64,000 nt of DNA from Rhyzopertha dominica. Lineage: Eukaryota > Arthropoda > Insecta > Coleoptera > Bostrichidae. Both the position numbers and the translations under genes were made by a program. A model generated the notes under the pieces. That model made no database searches. It had not been told where the DNA came from and saw only the letters and a list, made by a program, of their open reading frames with translations. Location: assembly GCA_025024175.1 (NCBI GenBank), contig QCXZ01000001.1:31676942-31740941 (forward strand), read 5' to 3'. Numbering within the stretch: position 1 is the stretch's first letter; every line of letters starts with the position of its first letter. Shown here piece after piece: positions 47,669 to 57,921 of this stretch.

Positions 47669-47857
47669 TTAAAAAGTAACGTTTTTCCTACTCAATCTAG
47701 TCAGGGATGCTGCTACTCCTGCAAGGTTTTTAATATGTATAGCATAGTAATTTGTAAAAACCATGAATCTCTCGACTTCGTCACTATTAGGTTGAATATG
47801 ATAGTTATTTAGCGGTTTAATATTAAAATGTAAAAAAATATACCATTTATATTTCAT
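47669..47857 (-). pseudogene. Ty3/gypsy reverse transcriptase thumb/RNase H junction relic
   Basis: The minus strand reads NSDEVERFMVFTNYYAIHIK followed by NLAGVAASLTRLSRKNVTF. This is the segment after the YVDD region in gypsy pol, usually written DEVR.F..F.NYYRRFI..F..IA.PL..L.RK. It is an isolated 62-codon piece without flanking pol domains. It belongs to a different gypsy lineage from the element at 50083-54098, judged by the residues. Confidence 0.75.
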
Positions 47858-48034
47858 TAAATAGAAATTATGTAAATAGGGTCCATTTTTAATAACCCTG
47901 TATCGATATCTATAACAGATTCTTTATTCTTTCCGCTTTTAATTAGAAATAAGTAAGTATAGTGACTATCAGCAAACTACTAAGTGCTCGGGTTGCAATT
48001 CTGGTTAACATCCTTAAGGATGCGAATCCAATGA

Positions 48035-48912
48035 ATGACAAAATTGCAATTTCTCTTGCATAAGTACAATAAACGCAATGCCACGTTAATTTTTATGACC
48101 TTAAAAAACGGGACCCCATTACCGCATAAAACTACAGACCTATTATATCTTTGCTATGCAAAATGTCAACAGTTTCAAAACCATCTTAAACTTAAAAATT
48201 CGAAGTTATACTATTGTATCTTACTTCAGAGAAATCTTACCAGTACTTTACTCGTACAAAGTAAGTTGTATCCTTCACAGAAATTATCTCATTAAAGACT
48301 TGAGAGTTTAATTTGATATTAAATTAGCGTTTAATAACCATGCCCTAAACGGTGTCACTAAAGCATATAACTCATACAGATATATCTACCGCAATTATAG
48401 AGATCTTCCGCAAGCAGAATAATTGATTTTACTTTTTAATTATCTCTCGTTCTGTCAGGTCTGGAGTACGGAGCAGTGGTGTAGTTTTCCAATTATAATA
48501 ATATACATATACCTATCACTTATGAAGGGGGTCCAAAGAAAATTGCTTAAATTCTTGGGCTTCTTATCATGATTTTTATGCACCCGGGGATTTGACCTCA
48601 ATTAGTACTTCTTTCTCGATTTAACATAAACTTACTTTACGTACGTTTATTTAATTTGATTAATAATAACACTGATTGTGCTTGGCTCCTAGGTCCCACG
48701 AATAAGTGCTTTTATGTTTTCGATATATTGGATGGCCCAATAACACAGCTGCAAAACTGCGTGGCCATAAATTTAGCAGTGAAAGAATTTATTTTGTATA
48801 ATTATGGTATAGTTTAGTGGATTTTTAGTTCCTTATTTGCAATATTTTATTTACTGCTATTTCTTGTAACTGGTTATAAATGCCCGCAAAAAATAAAGAC
48901 TATTAAAATTTA
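48035..48912 (+). pseudogene. decayed LINE reverse transcriptase and C-terminal region
   Basis: In changing frames the + strand shows NYRPIISLLCKMSTVSK near 48,130, the reverse transcriptase NYRPI block. Near 48,460 it shows RSGLEYGAVV, as in the SHLEY.SVVW block of jockey/CR1-like elements. Near 48,530 it has a KGVQRKLLKFLGF-like segment, then CAWLLGPTNKCFYVFDIL. AATAAA lies near 48,895. Catalytic blocks are lost and there are many stops. It looks older than the LINE at 35380. Confidence 0.65.
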
Positions 48913-50077
48913 CATAATTAGCGGTAGCGAAGCCCGGTGTAAGCAGTTTCCCAAAAGGTATCATTAGTGTAAGTAATAAACATAATACCTCATTCTCCAA
49001 GAAGGTACCACTACAAATCGCCTATCGCTCAGACTTCCTTTTTAACATTTTTAATGCTTTTACTCAACCAAAAAGCAGCACGTGGTTAGGAACGCTCGCT
49101 TCTGAATTTCTCGCAGTTCCTTGCTCCCTTCAAGTTTTTAAATCAATTAAGCCAAAGCAGTCGCTCAAAAACTAAAGTTGCTCTCAGGAAATTTAATAAC
49201 GCGTTTCAGTCCTCAATAAACCGCTCAGTTGACCTCCTCTCGCTTTTTGCGTCCGAGACTTTATCCCGCAACTGCAACTAAACTCGCCCCGGCAGCACTT
49301 CATTTCTTTGAGATCTAAGCAAGCGTAAACTGAAACATCGACTAAACGAATTATCCACTTTGCCAGTTTAAACGTGAATCAAGTGGCCCGGTAATCGGCN
49401 CCGCTAGCTCCGGGTGCATAATTTACGAGTTCGGCATCACTATCAAGCCGTTCTAACCGCGTGCTGTATCTGTTCCGCGCAAGAAACGTGATAACTACCG
49501 CTGAGTGCATGAGGTGCCTTTTTAACTCGGTGTTTTTCGGAGAGACGCTTTGGGATTAAAGAGTGTGGGTAACTTGATCAGTCGGATTAGGTATGTCGCG
49601 GGAATTGACATCATTGGATTTTGCGCTGGCAGAGCAACTTGCATTTGAGTAGTCTACTCTAATAAAGAGACAAATGATGAGGAAGGGAAAATAAAAATTA
49701 GCCTTGTATTTGAAACAAACTACGCTTTCATTCAAAGTGACGTTAAAACTAGAACACATCCAACTGCAGATAGATCTGTTTCGCTATCATTATAGCTCAT
49801 AAGTGCTTGGTATGGTCAAATTGAAGTATGCAGGAGCATGCCAATTTGTCAGGCTACAGGTTACTTCCTTTAGGAGGTAGTACCCGTTAAGGCAGCTAGG
49901 TGGCTTTGTCATCATGTCAGTGTAATGCTGACAGATGGCATTGCCATCCTAAATTCTTAATATCAATTATTGTTATTCCTATATCAATAAAGGCTGTGAT
50001 ACGCAAAATCTACTATCGAATTTTTTTTTTAATTTAAATAGTATATAAAATAACACAAACAATAGTGAAGGTAATAC
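48913..50077. other. CpG-richer island (49,020-49,560) and AT-rich DNA, no gene
   Basis: The island has mixed frames without domains and one N. From 49,560 to the gypsy insertion nothing is recognised. Confidence 0.45.
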
Positions 50078-50082
50078 CGTTC

Positions 50083-50234
50083 TGTCGGGGTTCGCGGTTT
50101 TATCGCAAGAAAACGAGAACCTTTCTTTTTGTCAACCTGACATATATTAACGATTGAAAAATCAACTAACTCATAACATAGATACACATGAAAAAATAAA
50201 TGTTGAACTGCTCCAGATAGCTGATGACGCTACA
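50083..50234 (-). repeat. 3' LTR of the gypsy element
   Basis: Minus strand TGTAGCGTCATCAGC to CGAACCCCGACA, beginning TGT and ending ACA. It differs from the other LTR at about four positions (for example CCCCGACA against CCCTGACA). Confidence 0.93.
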
Positions 50235-50255
50235 TCCACTCCCCCGCCAGTGATG
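50235..50255 (-). other. polypurine tract
   Basis: Directly upstream of the 3' LTR the minus strand reads GGCGGGGGAGTGGA, the expected primer for plus-strand synthesis. Confidence 0.75.
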
Positions 50256-50258
50256 GAA

Positions 50259-51755
50259 TCACGATGAGATCTGGAAGCGATCTGGAAATCTAACACGCCT
50301 TCCGAACCGTGTCGTTTGTTCCTTAATTCTGAGATCGGCTTCTTCACGCTGCAGGTTACTTGCAGCTGGTATATCCGTCGGAGGCTGTGGTTCTTCCGTT
50401 ACCTTATATGCGGGTTTGACTCTGTTCACAGACGCGACGATTTCGCCACCTTGATGTGCGATCTTAAGATTGTTCGCGCTTCTGCTTATGATCCGGAAGG
50501 GGCCTTCGTATGGAGGGTCAAACTTTGCTTTCGGGGAATCTCTTCTGACAAAGACGTGAGTGGCAGTCTCAAGATCCTGGAATATAAACGTTTTTCGCTC
50601 ACCGCGTCTGGCACCAGGGACTGGGCGGAGATTCCTGAAATGCTGGCGCAAATCTCGTATTAACTCCGTTGAATCGGTGGCGTCGGTGTTGTTTTCTGCT
50701 AAAAATTGGCCCGGAAGTCGAAGTGCTTCACCAAAAACCAATTCGGCTGATGTGGCAGCTAAATCGTCTTTCCAGGCGGATCGTATTCCTAACAAAATCG
50801 CAGGTAGCACTTCGGTCCACCGCGTGGTTTCGTGACAGCGGATTGCTGCTTTCAGCTGGCGATGGAACCGCTCTACCATTCCATTGGCTTGAGGATGGTA
50901 GGCTGTTGTACGTAAGTGTGTTGAGCCTAAAAGCGCGCTCAGCTGCTGGAAAAGCTGCGACTCGAACTGTCGGCCCTGGTCTGTGGTGATACGTAGCGGT
51001 GTTCCATACCTCGATATCCAGCCTTCGAAGAGGCTTCTGGCTACGGTGGTGGCTTCGATGTTCTTTATGGGTAGAGCTTCCGGCCAGCGAGTGAACCTGT
51101 CGACACACGTAACAAGATATCGCATACCTTCAGAAACTGGTAATGGGCCGACGATATCTACGTGCAGGTGTTCAAATCGTGAAGATGGTGGCTTGAACGT
51201 CCCTAGCGGTGATGAAACGTGTCGGGATATTTTCATTTTTTGGCATTGTAGACAGCTACGCCCCCATGTTCGGCAGTCACTATTGATCGACGGCCACACA
51301 AAACGTTGTGTGATGAGTTTGACTGACGCCTTGATTCCAGGATGCGACAGCTGGTGCATGGAGTTGAAAACAGCTCGACGATGTTCTGGCGTAACGTACG
51401 GTCTCAGAATAGGCGTTGATACATCGCAGTATAGGGATACGTTAGTTCCAGGTGTATGAACTTTTTTAAGCTGGAGAACGGAATCGGATTCCAGGAATCG
51501 ACGCATCTCGACGTCTTCTTCTTGAGATCGAGCCAGCTTATGGAAGTCTACGGCTTCTGCTATTTCCTCAACACGTGATAATACGTCGGCCACTACATTA
51601 TTCACTCCGGTAATATGTTTTATATCCGTTGTAAACTGCCCGATATAGTCTAAGTAACGAAACTGTCGCGGCGAACACTTCTCAAGTTTTTGTTTAAACG
51701 CGAAAGTGATCGGTTTATGGTCGGTAAGGACTGTAAACGCACGGCCTTCGACCAT
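50259..51755 (-). CDS. gypsy pol: RNase H end and integrase, open frame
   Basis: A 498-codon open frame. Residues 1-60 are the end of RNase H ([12 protein letters not shown], then [10 protein letters not shown]). Residues 134-171 form the integrase zinc finger with H134, H138, C168 and C171. The catalytic core has D200 (HVDIVGPLP), D259 ([10 protein letters not shown]) and E295 (NGMVERFHR), so a DD35E triad is present. The C terminus has the GPF/Y-type module ([10 protein letters not shown]). It joins element cDNA to the host genome. The methionine used here is internal to the original polyprotein. The upstream part is out of frame, so expression as a normal Gag-Pol product is unlikely. Confidence 0.93.
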   Translation of the reverse strand: MVEGRAFTVLTDHKPITFAFKQKLEKCSPRQFRYLDYIGQFTTDIKHITGVNNVVADVLSRVEEIAEAVDFHKLARSQEEDVEMRRFLESDSVLQLKKVHTPGTNVSLYCDVSTPILRPYVTPEHRRAVFNSMHQLSHPGIKASVKLITQRFVWPSINSDCRTWGRSCLQCQKMKISRHVSSPLGTFKPPSSRFEHLHVDIVGPLPVSEGMRYLVTCVDRFTRWPEALPIKNIEATTVARSLFEGWISRYGTPLRITTDQGRQFESQLFQQLSALLGSTHLRTTAYHPQANGMVERFHRQLKAAIRCHETTRWTEVLPAILLGIRSAWKDDLAATSAELVFGEALRLPGQFLAENNTDATDSTELIRDLRQHFRNLRPVPGARRGERKTFIFQDLETATHVFVRRDSPKAKFDPPYEGPFRIISRSANNLKIAHQGGEIVASVNRVKPAYKVTEEPQPPTDIPAASNLQREEADLRIKEQTTRFGRRVRFPDRFQISS

Positions 51756-52389
51756 ATGTCGAAAATGTCTAATTGCAAGGTATATAGCGAGAAGTTCGCG
51801 GTTGTATGCTGCGTATTTCTTTTCCGAAGCACTGAGCTTCTTCGAGAAAAATGCCAGCGGTTACCAGCAGTCGCCGTACTTCTTCTGCATCCGATACTAT
51901 TGTGAGAACGGCATCAGGCTGCGGAGCTGCCAGGGTTGTAACTCTCGCAAGGCTGTTTTTGCCGGCATCGAAAGCTTGCTGCGCTTCCGGTGTCTACGCA
52001 AGCTTGGCATTTCCTTTTACGTTCCCAATAAGTAGGTCGTGAAGCGGTGCTTGGATGGTCGCGGCGTCGCGGGTGAATCGCCTGTAGAAGTTTACCATTC
52101 CTAGAAACCTCCGGAGTTGCTTCGCGTTTTCCGGTTGTGGGAAATCATGGACGGCAGTCACTTTCTCTGGGGGTGGTGATATGCCATCGCTAGATACACG
52201 GTGTCCTAGGAAAGTCACTGAAGTTGCTTCGAAAACACACTTTGATAGATTGATTACGACTCCAAACTCCTTCAGGCGTTGAAAAAGTTGTCGCAGATGG
52301 CTTCTATGTTCTAACGGTGTAGTAGATGCTACGAGAATGTCATCTATGTACACGTATGCGAAGTCTAAACCTCTGAGCACCTCGTCCAT
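51650..52389 (-). pseudogene. gypsy pol: reverse transcriptase palm to RNase H, frame-broken
   Basis: The open part 52389-51994 has YVYIDDIL with the catalytic D16-D17 pair, followed by VTFLGHRVSSDGI and LRRFLGMVNFYRRF, the normal order after the palm. After LIGNVKGNAKLA the frame ends. RNase H continues in other frames through 51,990-51,750, where the next frame holds [16 protein letters not shown], the shifted version of the usual [10 protein letters not shown] block. RNase H is thus split by at least one frameshift before the open integrase frame. Confidence 0.85.
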
Positions 52390-52780
52390 GAAGCGTTGAA
52401 AAGTCTGAGCACGTCATGAACGGGAATTCAAAAAGGCCAAACGGCGTTGTAATTGCAGTTTTACATATGTCTTCTACGGCGACGGGAATTTGATGGTACG
52501 CTTTCACTAAGTCTATGGTAGAGAAAATCGTCTTACCGTGTAGTGCACTCGCGAAATCCTCTATGTGGGGGACGGTATACCTGTCTGGAACTGTACGGGC
52601 GTTCAGCGCACGATAGTCTCCGCACGGCCGCCATTCATCGTTCTTTTTGGGCACCAGGTGCAGGGGAGATGACCAGCTACTCTCGGATGGTCGGGCTAGA
52701 CCTAGTTTTACTAGCTGTTCAAACTCTTTCTTAGCGATTTGGAGTTTGTCTGGAGCTAAACGACGCGGTCTGTTTGTCAC
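52340..52780 (-). pseudogene. gypsy pol: reverse transcriptase fingers, with small deletion
   Basis: Contains [40 protein letters not shown] and [15 protein letters not shown] with the first catalytic Asp. At FEFPFMT the family normally continues with a short FGLRNAA-type block before [10 protein letters not shown]. Here that block is missing and the frame changes, so about 20 bases have been lost near 52,415. This removes a conserved piece between the first Asp and YIDD. Confidence 0.88.
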
Positions 52781-53306
52781 TGAAGGTCCTTGGTGTAGTG
52801 CGTATATGGTGAAGTGTCGTATGCGGCACGCTTTTGGGGATACCTAGGGGTCGTGTGATTTCCGGGAACTCTCGAAGTAGATCGCCAAATTTCATAGTAT
52901 CCGAGATGGAACGGATGGTGTAATCTACGTCGTGGACTTGTTGTCCTTTCGTGAAAAGCGATGTGGTACCGTCCAGCAGGCGTTTACTTCGAATATCAAC
53001 GAGAAGTCCATAATGCGCGAGGAAATCGGCACCGATTATTGGCTTAGAAACGTCAGCAACGACAAATCTCCATGTGAAATCACGACGAAGACCTAAGTTC
53101 AATATAAGTGTTACAAAACCATACGTGTGGATTGTTGAATTATTCGCGGCGAATAACTCGTAAATGGAACGTGTACGTCGTTCGCAATTTAACTTTCGTG
53201 GGTAAATGCACAGATCCGCACCAGTGTCTATCAAAAAGTTTATTTTCGATCGGTAATCGGTCACAAAGAGGCGGCTGCTTACTTGGGAAGCGTCGTCTGC
53301 CGCCAT
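52731..53306 (-). CDS. gypsy pol: aspartic protease
   Basis: The catalytic DTGA lies at residues 27-30 ([13 protein letters not shown]), and the flap/end region [16 protein letters not shown] follows about 65 residues later, as in retroviral-type proteases. After [19 protein letters not shown] a frameshift leads to the reverse transcriptase frame. In the intact family this domain is cut from the Gag-Pol product and processes it. Confidence 0.88.
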   Translation of the reverse strand: MAADDASQVSSRLFVTDYRSKINFLIDTGADLCIYPRKLNCERRTRSIYELFAANNSTIHTYGFVTLILNLGLRRDFTWRFVVADVSKPIIGADFLAHYGLLVDIRSKRLLDGTTSLFTKGQQVHDVDYTIRSISDTMKFGDLLREFPEITRPLGIPKSVPHTTLHHIRTTPRTFSDKQTASFSSRQTPNR

Positions 53307-53887
53307 TAACGACTGCCGTTAGGGTTTTTCGTCCTCTTGGAGCACGGCGACCTGCACTTCCGGGCATTGTCTCCAAATCTGAAGTGGTACCAGCACAAAC
53401 CTCTGTTGTTGCTCCCGGTGGACCGCACTGTTTCGCGCGACGCTGATCGTGTCCTCGACTGCGAACGATCCCTTCGCCGGATTTCAGCAATTTCGCACTG
53501 CATTGAAGCAATTCTACTGGTCAAAGAAACCATAGTCTCAGTAAGTTTTTCGAGGGTTGATTCCATACTAGTTTTTACGGGCGCTACTGCCATGACCTGT
53601 TGCCTCGGTAGTGCTTCGAAAACAGCGTCTGCCAGCTCTGCCACCGTCGCTGTATCGGCCTTGCTCTGCGTAGCTAGAATTGCCTGAATGGAAGGTGGTA
53701 GGCGCCCTAGCCACAGCGATCTCACCAGGTCCTCCGGCACTGCTGAACCTGCAAGAGCCTGTAAATGTCGAAGAAACTGTGACGGNTTTCTGTCTCCGAT
53801 TTCTTCGTGTTCGNGGAGCGTTCGCGTCTTTTGTTCTTGCGGCGACCCTAGACGGCGTATTAACTCGGTTTTTTCACCCTCTGCCAT
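53306..53887 (-). pseudogene. gypsy gag, N-terminally deleted
   Basis: A 193-codon frame from ATG with a C-terminal zinc knuckle of the Mag type (CWYHFRFGDNARKCRSPC). Conserved capsid text is present (SQFLRHLQALAGSAVPEDLV, SLWLGRLPPSIQAILATQ). The start MAEGE runs straight into KTELIRRL, which in this family lies about 100 residues into the protein, so the N-terminal part has been removed by an internal deletion that kept the frame. Two codons contain N. Its end overlaps the start of the protease frame, as expected for a frameshifted Gag-Pol. Confidence 0.88.
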
Positions 53888-53925
53888 TATTCGAAACTTG
53901 TCACTGTATATTTGCGCTATATATC

Positions 53926-53942
53926 ATGTCGGGGTGTCACCA
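53926..53942 (-). other. primer-binding site of the gypsy element
   Basis: Just inside the 5' LTR the minus strand reads TGGTGACACCCCGACA. It begins with the TGG that pairs with the CCA end of a tRNA, and matches the usual Mag-type layout. Confidence 0.8.
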
Positions 53943-53946
53943 ATTA

Positions 53947-54098
53947 TGTCAGGGTTCGCGGTTTTATCGCAAGAAAGCGAAAACCTTTCTTTTTGTCAAC
54001 CTGACATATATTAACGATTGAAAAATCAACTAACTCATAACATAGATACACATGAAAAAATAAATGTTGAACTGCTCCAGATAGCTGGTGACGCTACA
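53947..54098 (-). repeat. 5' LTR of the gypsy element
   Basis: 152 bp, minus strand TGTAGCGTCACCAGC to CGAACCCTGACA. It is flanked outside by CGTTC. Confidence 0.93.
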
Positions 54099-54103
54099 CG
54101 TTC

Positions 54104-56992
54104 TATTTTTCCAGTGGATTTATTTAAAACCAAATCGACTAATAACTGTGAAATCAGTTTTGAAACCTGAAACCCCAAATTCCATCAAAACCGGATTACT
54201 CTGTACATTCTTTAGATGTGTTACTGTATTATCACAGTACATAAGGTTTATAGATCAGGAAATGATATTATTCTTGAAATAGTGTTTCTGATTAATCAAT
54301 CCTCTTCAGGCTTTGGGAAATCGGCAAAGAATTTTTACAAAAGTTACAGTAACTTTTTTCTATCTCTCATACAGGCAGCAGATCAAGTCGGGTTAAGGTG
54401 TGATCCTTTAGTACATTTTGCGAACTACAATAATTAATGCATTAGAATTTTCGCGTAGCCGCTTCGGTGAAATTGGCATAAACATCGAATTTTTGTGTGT
54501 TTCAATATGAAAACATTTATGCACGCCATTCATACTTTTGAGAGCTAAAAATCTGACAAAATCCGTGTACGATTGTTCAAAAGATTATGTCATATTAAAG
54601 GAGACATGATTACCTCAAAATTCTACACAGCACCACGGTCATGTTAAACTTATTAGTTTGAAAGCCCCTTTTATTATCTATGAAATCGAATTTAGTAAAT
54701 TTAAATCAAGCATATACTACGACCCTTCAATTGTAAAGTCTGGGGATGTAGAGACCTATAAAATTTGTAAGAGGTATTTTACAATTAATCACTAAATCTT
54801 AATTTTGCACTTGTGTTCCTCTGAATTTTAGCTAGGCTGGAATCATTAAACTACTTGCTTCCCTGTAATCAAAAGATGTAGATAACAGAATTGTTCTATC
54901 CTTACAAAAACGCTTATTTCCAATTAATTGTTCCAAGGCACTTTAAACTGTTAAATAAAATTAATAACTTTATTATTCTTTCAGAATTAAAATGATGATT
55001 ACTCGTCGGCACGATGATCAGCTATAAATCAATACCTATACAGTAGCATTCAATTAAAAGTGGCTGGTAAAATTATGTTGCCAATGAGTATGATAAAGCA
55101 GCTAGCAAGAGACATTAAAGAAAACATTATATATGACATTCTAACAAATAATACTGGCAGATACTTTGAACAAAAACTTATCGGTGCAGATATATTGAAG
55201 AAATGCTTATTGATATTATTATTCCGTGATATTTCTAAAGAGGTTATTCTGATTGTCGTTGCCTATTAATGATTTCATTAGTTAGCAAAGGAAGGGTCTC
55301 GCATAATAATAATAATTGACAATTTTTGAGACAGAAGAATTTCGTATTTTTGTATGCAACAAAAAATGCATGTGTCCCGTTCGTTTCTCATGCCTGCCAA
55401 TTTATATTATAGCTATAGTCTTTGACAATAAATGAAAATTGCAAACCAAAAACTTAACAGCATATTTGATTATATTAAAATTACTACAATCCAGAATGAG
55501 TAGTTTTGAGTCTAATAAATACGACTTTATCCTTACAATTTCAAAAAACAGCATCCACCCCATTTATCCTAAACATCGCATCGTAACGAATTCCACGGGT
55601 ATGAAATAAATCCTGCAACTCTAACACAACTTCTTGGAAGCTTAAACGGCGCAAACACATAACCATCAAGCAAACACATAAAGAATGAATTATGTGCAAT
55701 TGCCATAAACGCCCTCTTACTTCCTTCAAGATAACAAACGTTTCTCCCCATTTCGGTCAAGCTTTCCGGGCACGCCCCCTCGCTAGACCGCATGGCAGCG
55801 AGGTCTTATTAATTTTGTATTAATTTAGGACACTTCCGGTCCAGTCGTCGTGGAGCATAAAATGAGCTGCAGCATTTGAATTGCTTTAAATGTCCTCGTC
55901 AAAATGCTAATCTTGCGGGTAGAGGACTGTGATTAGATTAAGCTGAAAGGTCCAGTCTACAGCGTTATTGTTTAAATGCAGCGGATGTAGTAATCGCTTA
56001 CGTTTGAAGGGTTATGACATTCGTTGGTGCCTCTGGACATTCGCAATTAAGGGTATGAATTTGTGTATCAACGAGGAAACAAAATTGTCATAAATATTGT
56101 GCACTTAAATGATGAAAGTTCATAAATTATTGTCCCTGACATAAAAGTAATCACATTAAAAGAACGAAACTAATTTTTTTTTGTACATAGGCCCCTGGAA
56201 AATATTGCACTTAGTGTAAAGGTACTATAGTCCATTAACTCCGTTTAAAAAACACAAACAGAAATTAAAACTCCAGCTAGATACCTACCGCCCTTTTCAC
56301 TTTCTTATCAGGGAGGTATTTACAGCATTTTTTGTTTTTGCGATACTGTCTCACTCGGTTAAACAGGCAGATCCATTAAAACCCGTCTTACGATAGAACA
56401 CAAATGTTGCATCCAATCAGGTCTCTTCGCCGACCAGTAGCTGCCACAGTGTTTTATCCGATATCTCAGTTCTAGCAGAATTCCCTTTCTACGCCATTGA
56501 AAACAGAAGCCTAAACCACGAAAGTGGCTACCACCTCTCTAATATCTGGAATCCAGTCACAACAACTTTCTTCACCATCACAATTTCTTTTCCTCAGCAT
56601 TCAATTGAACTGAACAGTGTAAGAACTTGTAATATCTTGTTAAAGTTTAGCAAGGTTTATAACGTTATTATTTATTGCATTATATATTGCAAATTTTAGA
56701 AAAGTGATGCTCTTCGTAAACTAAGGTGTATTTAGTACTGAAAACAAGAACTATATATTGTATTATTATCTGTAAAATATTTAAAATGCTCATTAGAAAA
56801 CTCAAGGATACGAAGGAAGAAGAACGGCCTTTGTCAATAATGTGCTAGTGGTGAAAGAAAAAAACAGAAATTAATTAAGTATAGCGTTAAGCTGTATTAA
56901 AATTCCGAATACTTAACTAGCACTCCATTGTAATATCTTGCTATAGACTTATTGATAAACACTAGATCAAAATCGTCTTTGCAACTTTAGGA
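54104..56992. other. AT-rich, with a CpG-richer stretch, no gene
   Basis: 55,690-56,040 is GC-richer with no domain in its frames. The rest is AT-rich with nothing recognised. Confidence 0.45.
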
Positions 56993-56996
56993 GCCT

Positions 56997-57921
56997 TTAA
57001 GAGGGGCATTTACTTGGAGCGATCGGGCAGAAATGTAAAATATGCAACCCATATCACTAGCGGGACATGGGACGTAAGCAGGTAGCCGATAGCTTGACAT
57101 CGCGCAAAGATCGTACGAGCAACAGACGGGCTAAACTAATATTCGGAAAATTGCTGACTGTAGGGTGTGCATAAAAAAGCAAGCATGATATTAGTAACTT
57201 ACTATGATATTATACCAGGTTATTCAAAATATGGAATAACCCATTTATTTCTGTAAATATGAACTATATAACATTTCATTCTAACTGCATGATTTCTGTA
57301 GGAACTTTTATAACAATTTTCTTTCCGCCTCCCCATTGCTTCGGCAGACAGCAAATTAATGTAAAAGATCTTTTAACATTAAACTTGTCCCGTGTAATTA
57401 CTAATTAGACATACAATCTTAGAAATCCAGTCATATCGGAATAGATCGTATACCGCTCGATAATTCCCGACACGATTGTATCTTAGCCTCACTGTTCAGT
57501 GGATACCACGCGACGGACCTCGTGGGGAAGGGCATTCGCATTCTGCTCTCGTGACGGACTCGTGCGAAAGGGTTTGCGGTTTTAGATTTTTTGAATGTTT
57601 TTACTCATTTATCGTGCTCATGTTTTTGGTAGTGTACAAAGAAATATGTAACTACAACGTGGAGTTCGAATTTTTCGTTTATGTGCCTTAGTTTTCGAGA
57701 AATAGCTCGCCAAAAATACGCATTTTTAAGCAAAATATAACAACAAATATTTACATTACTGTATCAAATTCAGAAAAAACTCGAACTCCACGTTGTAGCT
57801 ACATCTTTTGTCATTGCCATGTCGAAATTTCACTTCGAAAAAGTTTCGAATAACTCGGTAAAATGTAAAACGGTAGGTGCTTAAAATGACCCGATTCGCT
57901 CTAGGTAAACGCCCCTCTTAA
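56997..57921. mobile_element. TTAA-flanked inverted-repeat element (piggyBac-like, non-autonomous)
   Basis: TTAA at 56997-57000 is followed by GAGGGGCATTTACTTGGAGC, and the right end reads GCTCTAGGTAAACGCCCCTC followed by TTAA at 57918-57921. The inverted repeats extend about 40 bp at roughly 80% identity. TTAA duplication is the piggyBac rule, though the ends are not the usual CCC type. The interior has no transposase. It contains a second inverted repeat (57642-57676 with 57773-57806) and a transposon-end-like piece near 57216. Confidence 0.6.

Larger units (their letters stand above)
50083..54098 (-). mobile_element. Ty3/gypsy (Mag-like) LTR retrotransposon, complete ends, damaged coding
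   Basis: Two 152-bp direct repeats (50083-50234 and 53947-54098) bound the element, and CGTTC lies directly outside both (50078-50082 and 54099-54103), a 5-bp target duplication. On the minus strand the order is 5' LTR, primer-binding site, gag, protease, reverse transcriptase, RNase H, integrase, purine tract, 3' LTR. Total length is 4,016 bp. Gag lacks its N-terminal part, and pol has at least three frame breaks, so it cannot move by itself. About four differences between the LTRs suggest a moderately recent insertion. Mag-type assignment rests on the zinc-knuckle and integrase motifs and on the primer-site sequence. Confidence 0.95.

Noticed and set aside
50316..53687. Several + strand open frames of 90-158 codons
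   Set aside because: They are antisense shadows of the GC-richer gypsy gag-pol on the minus strand.
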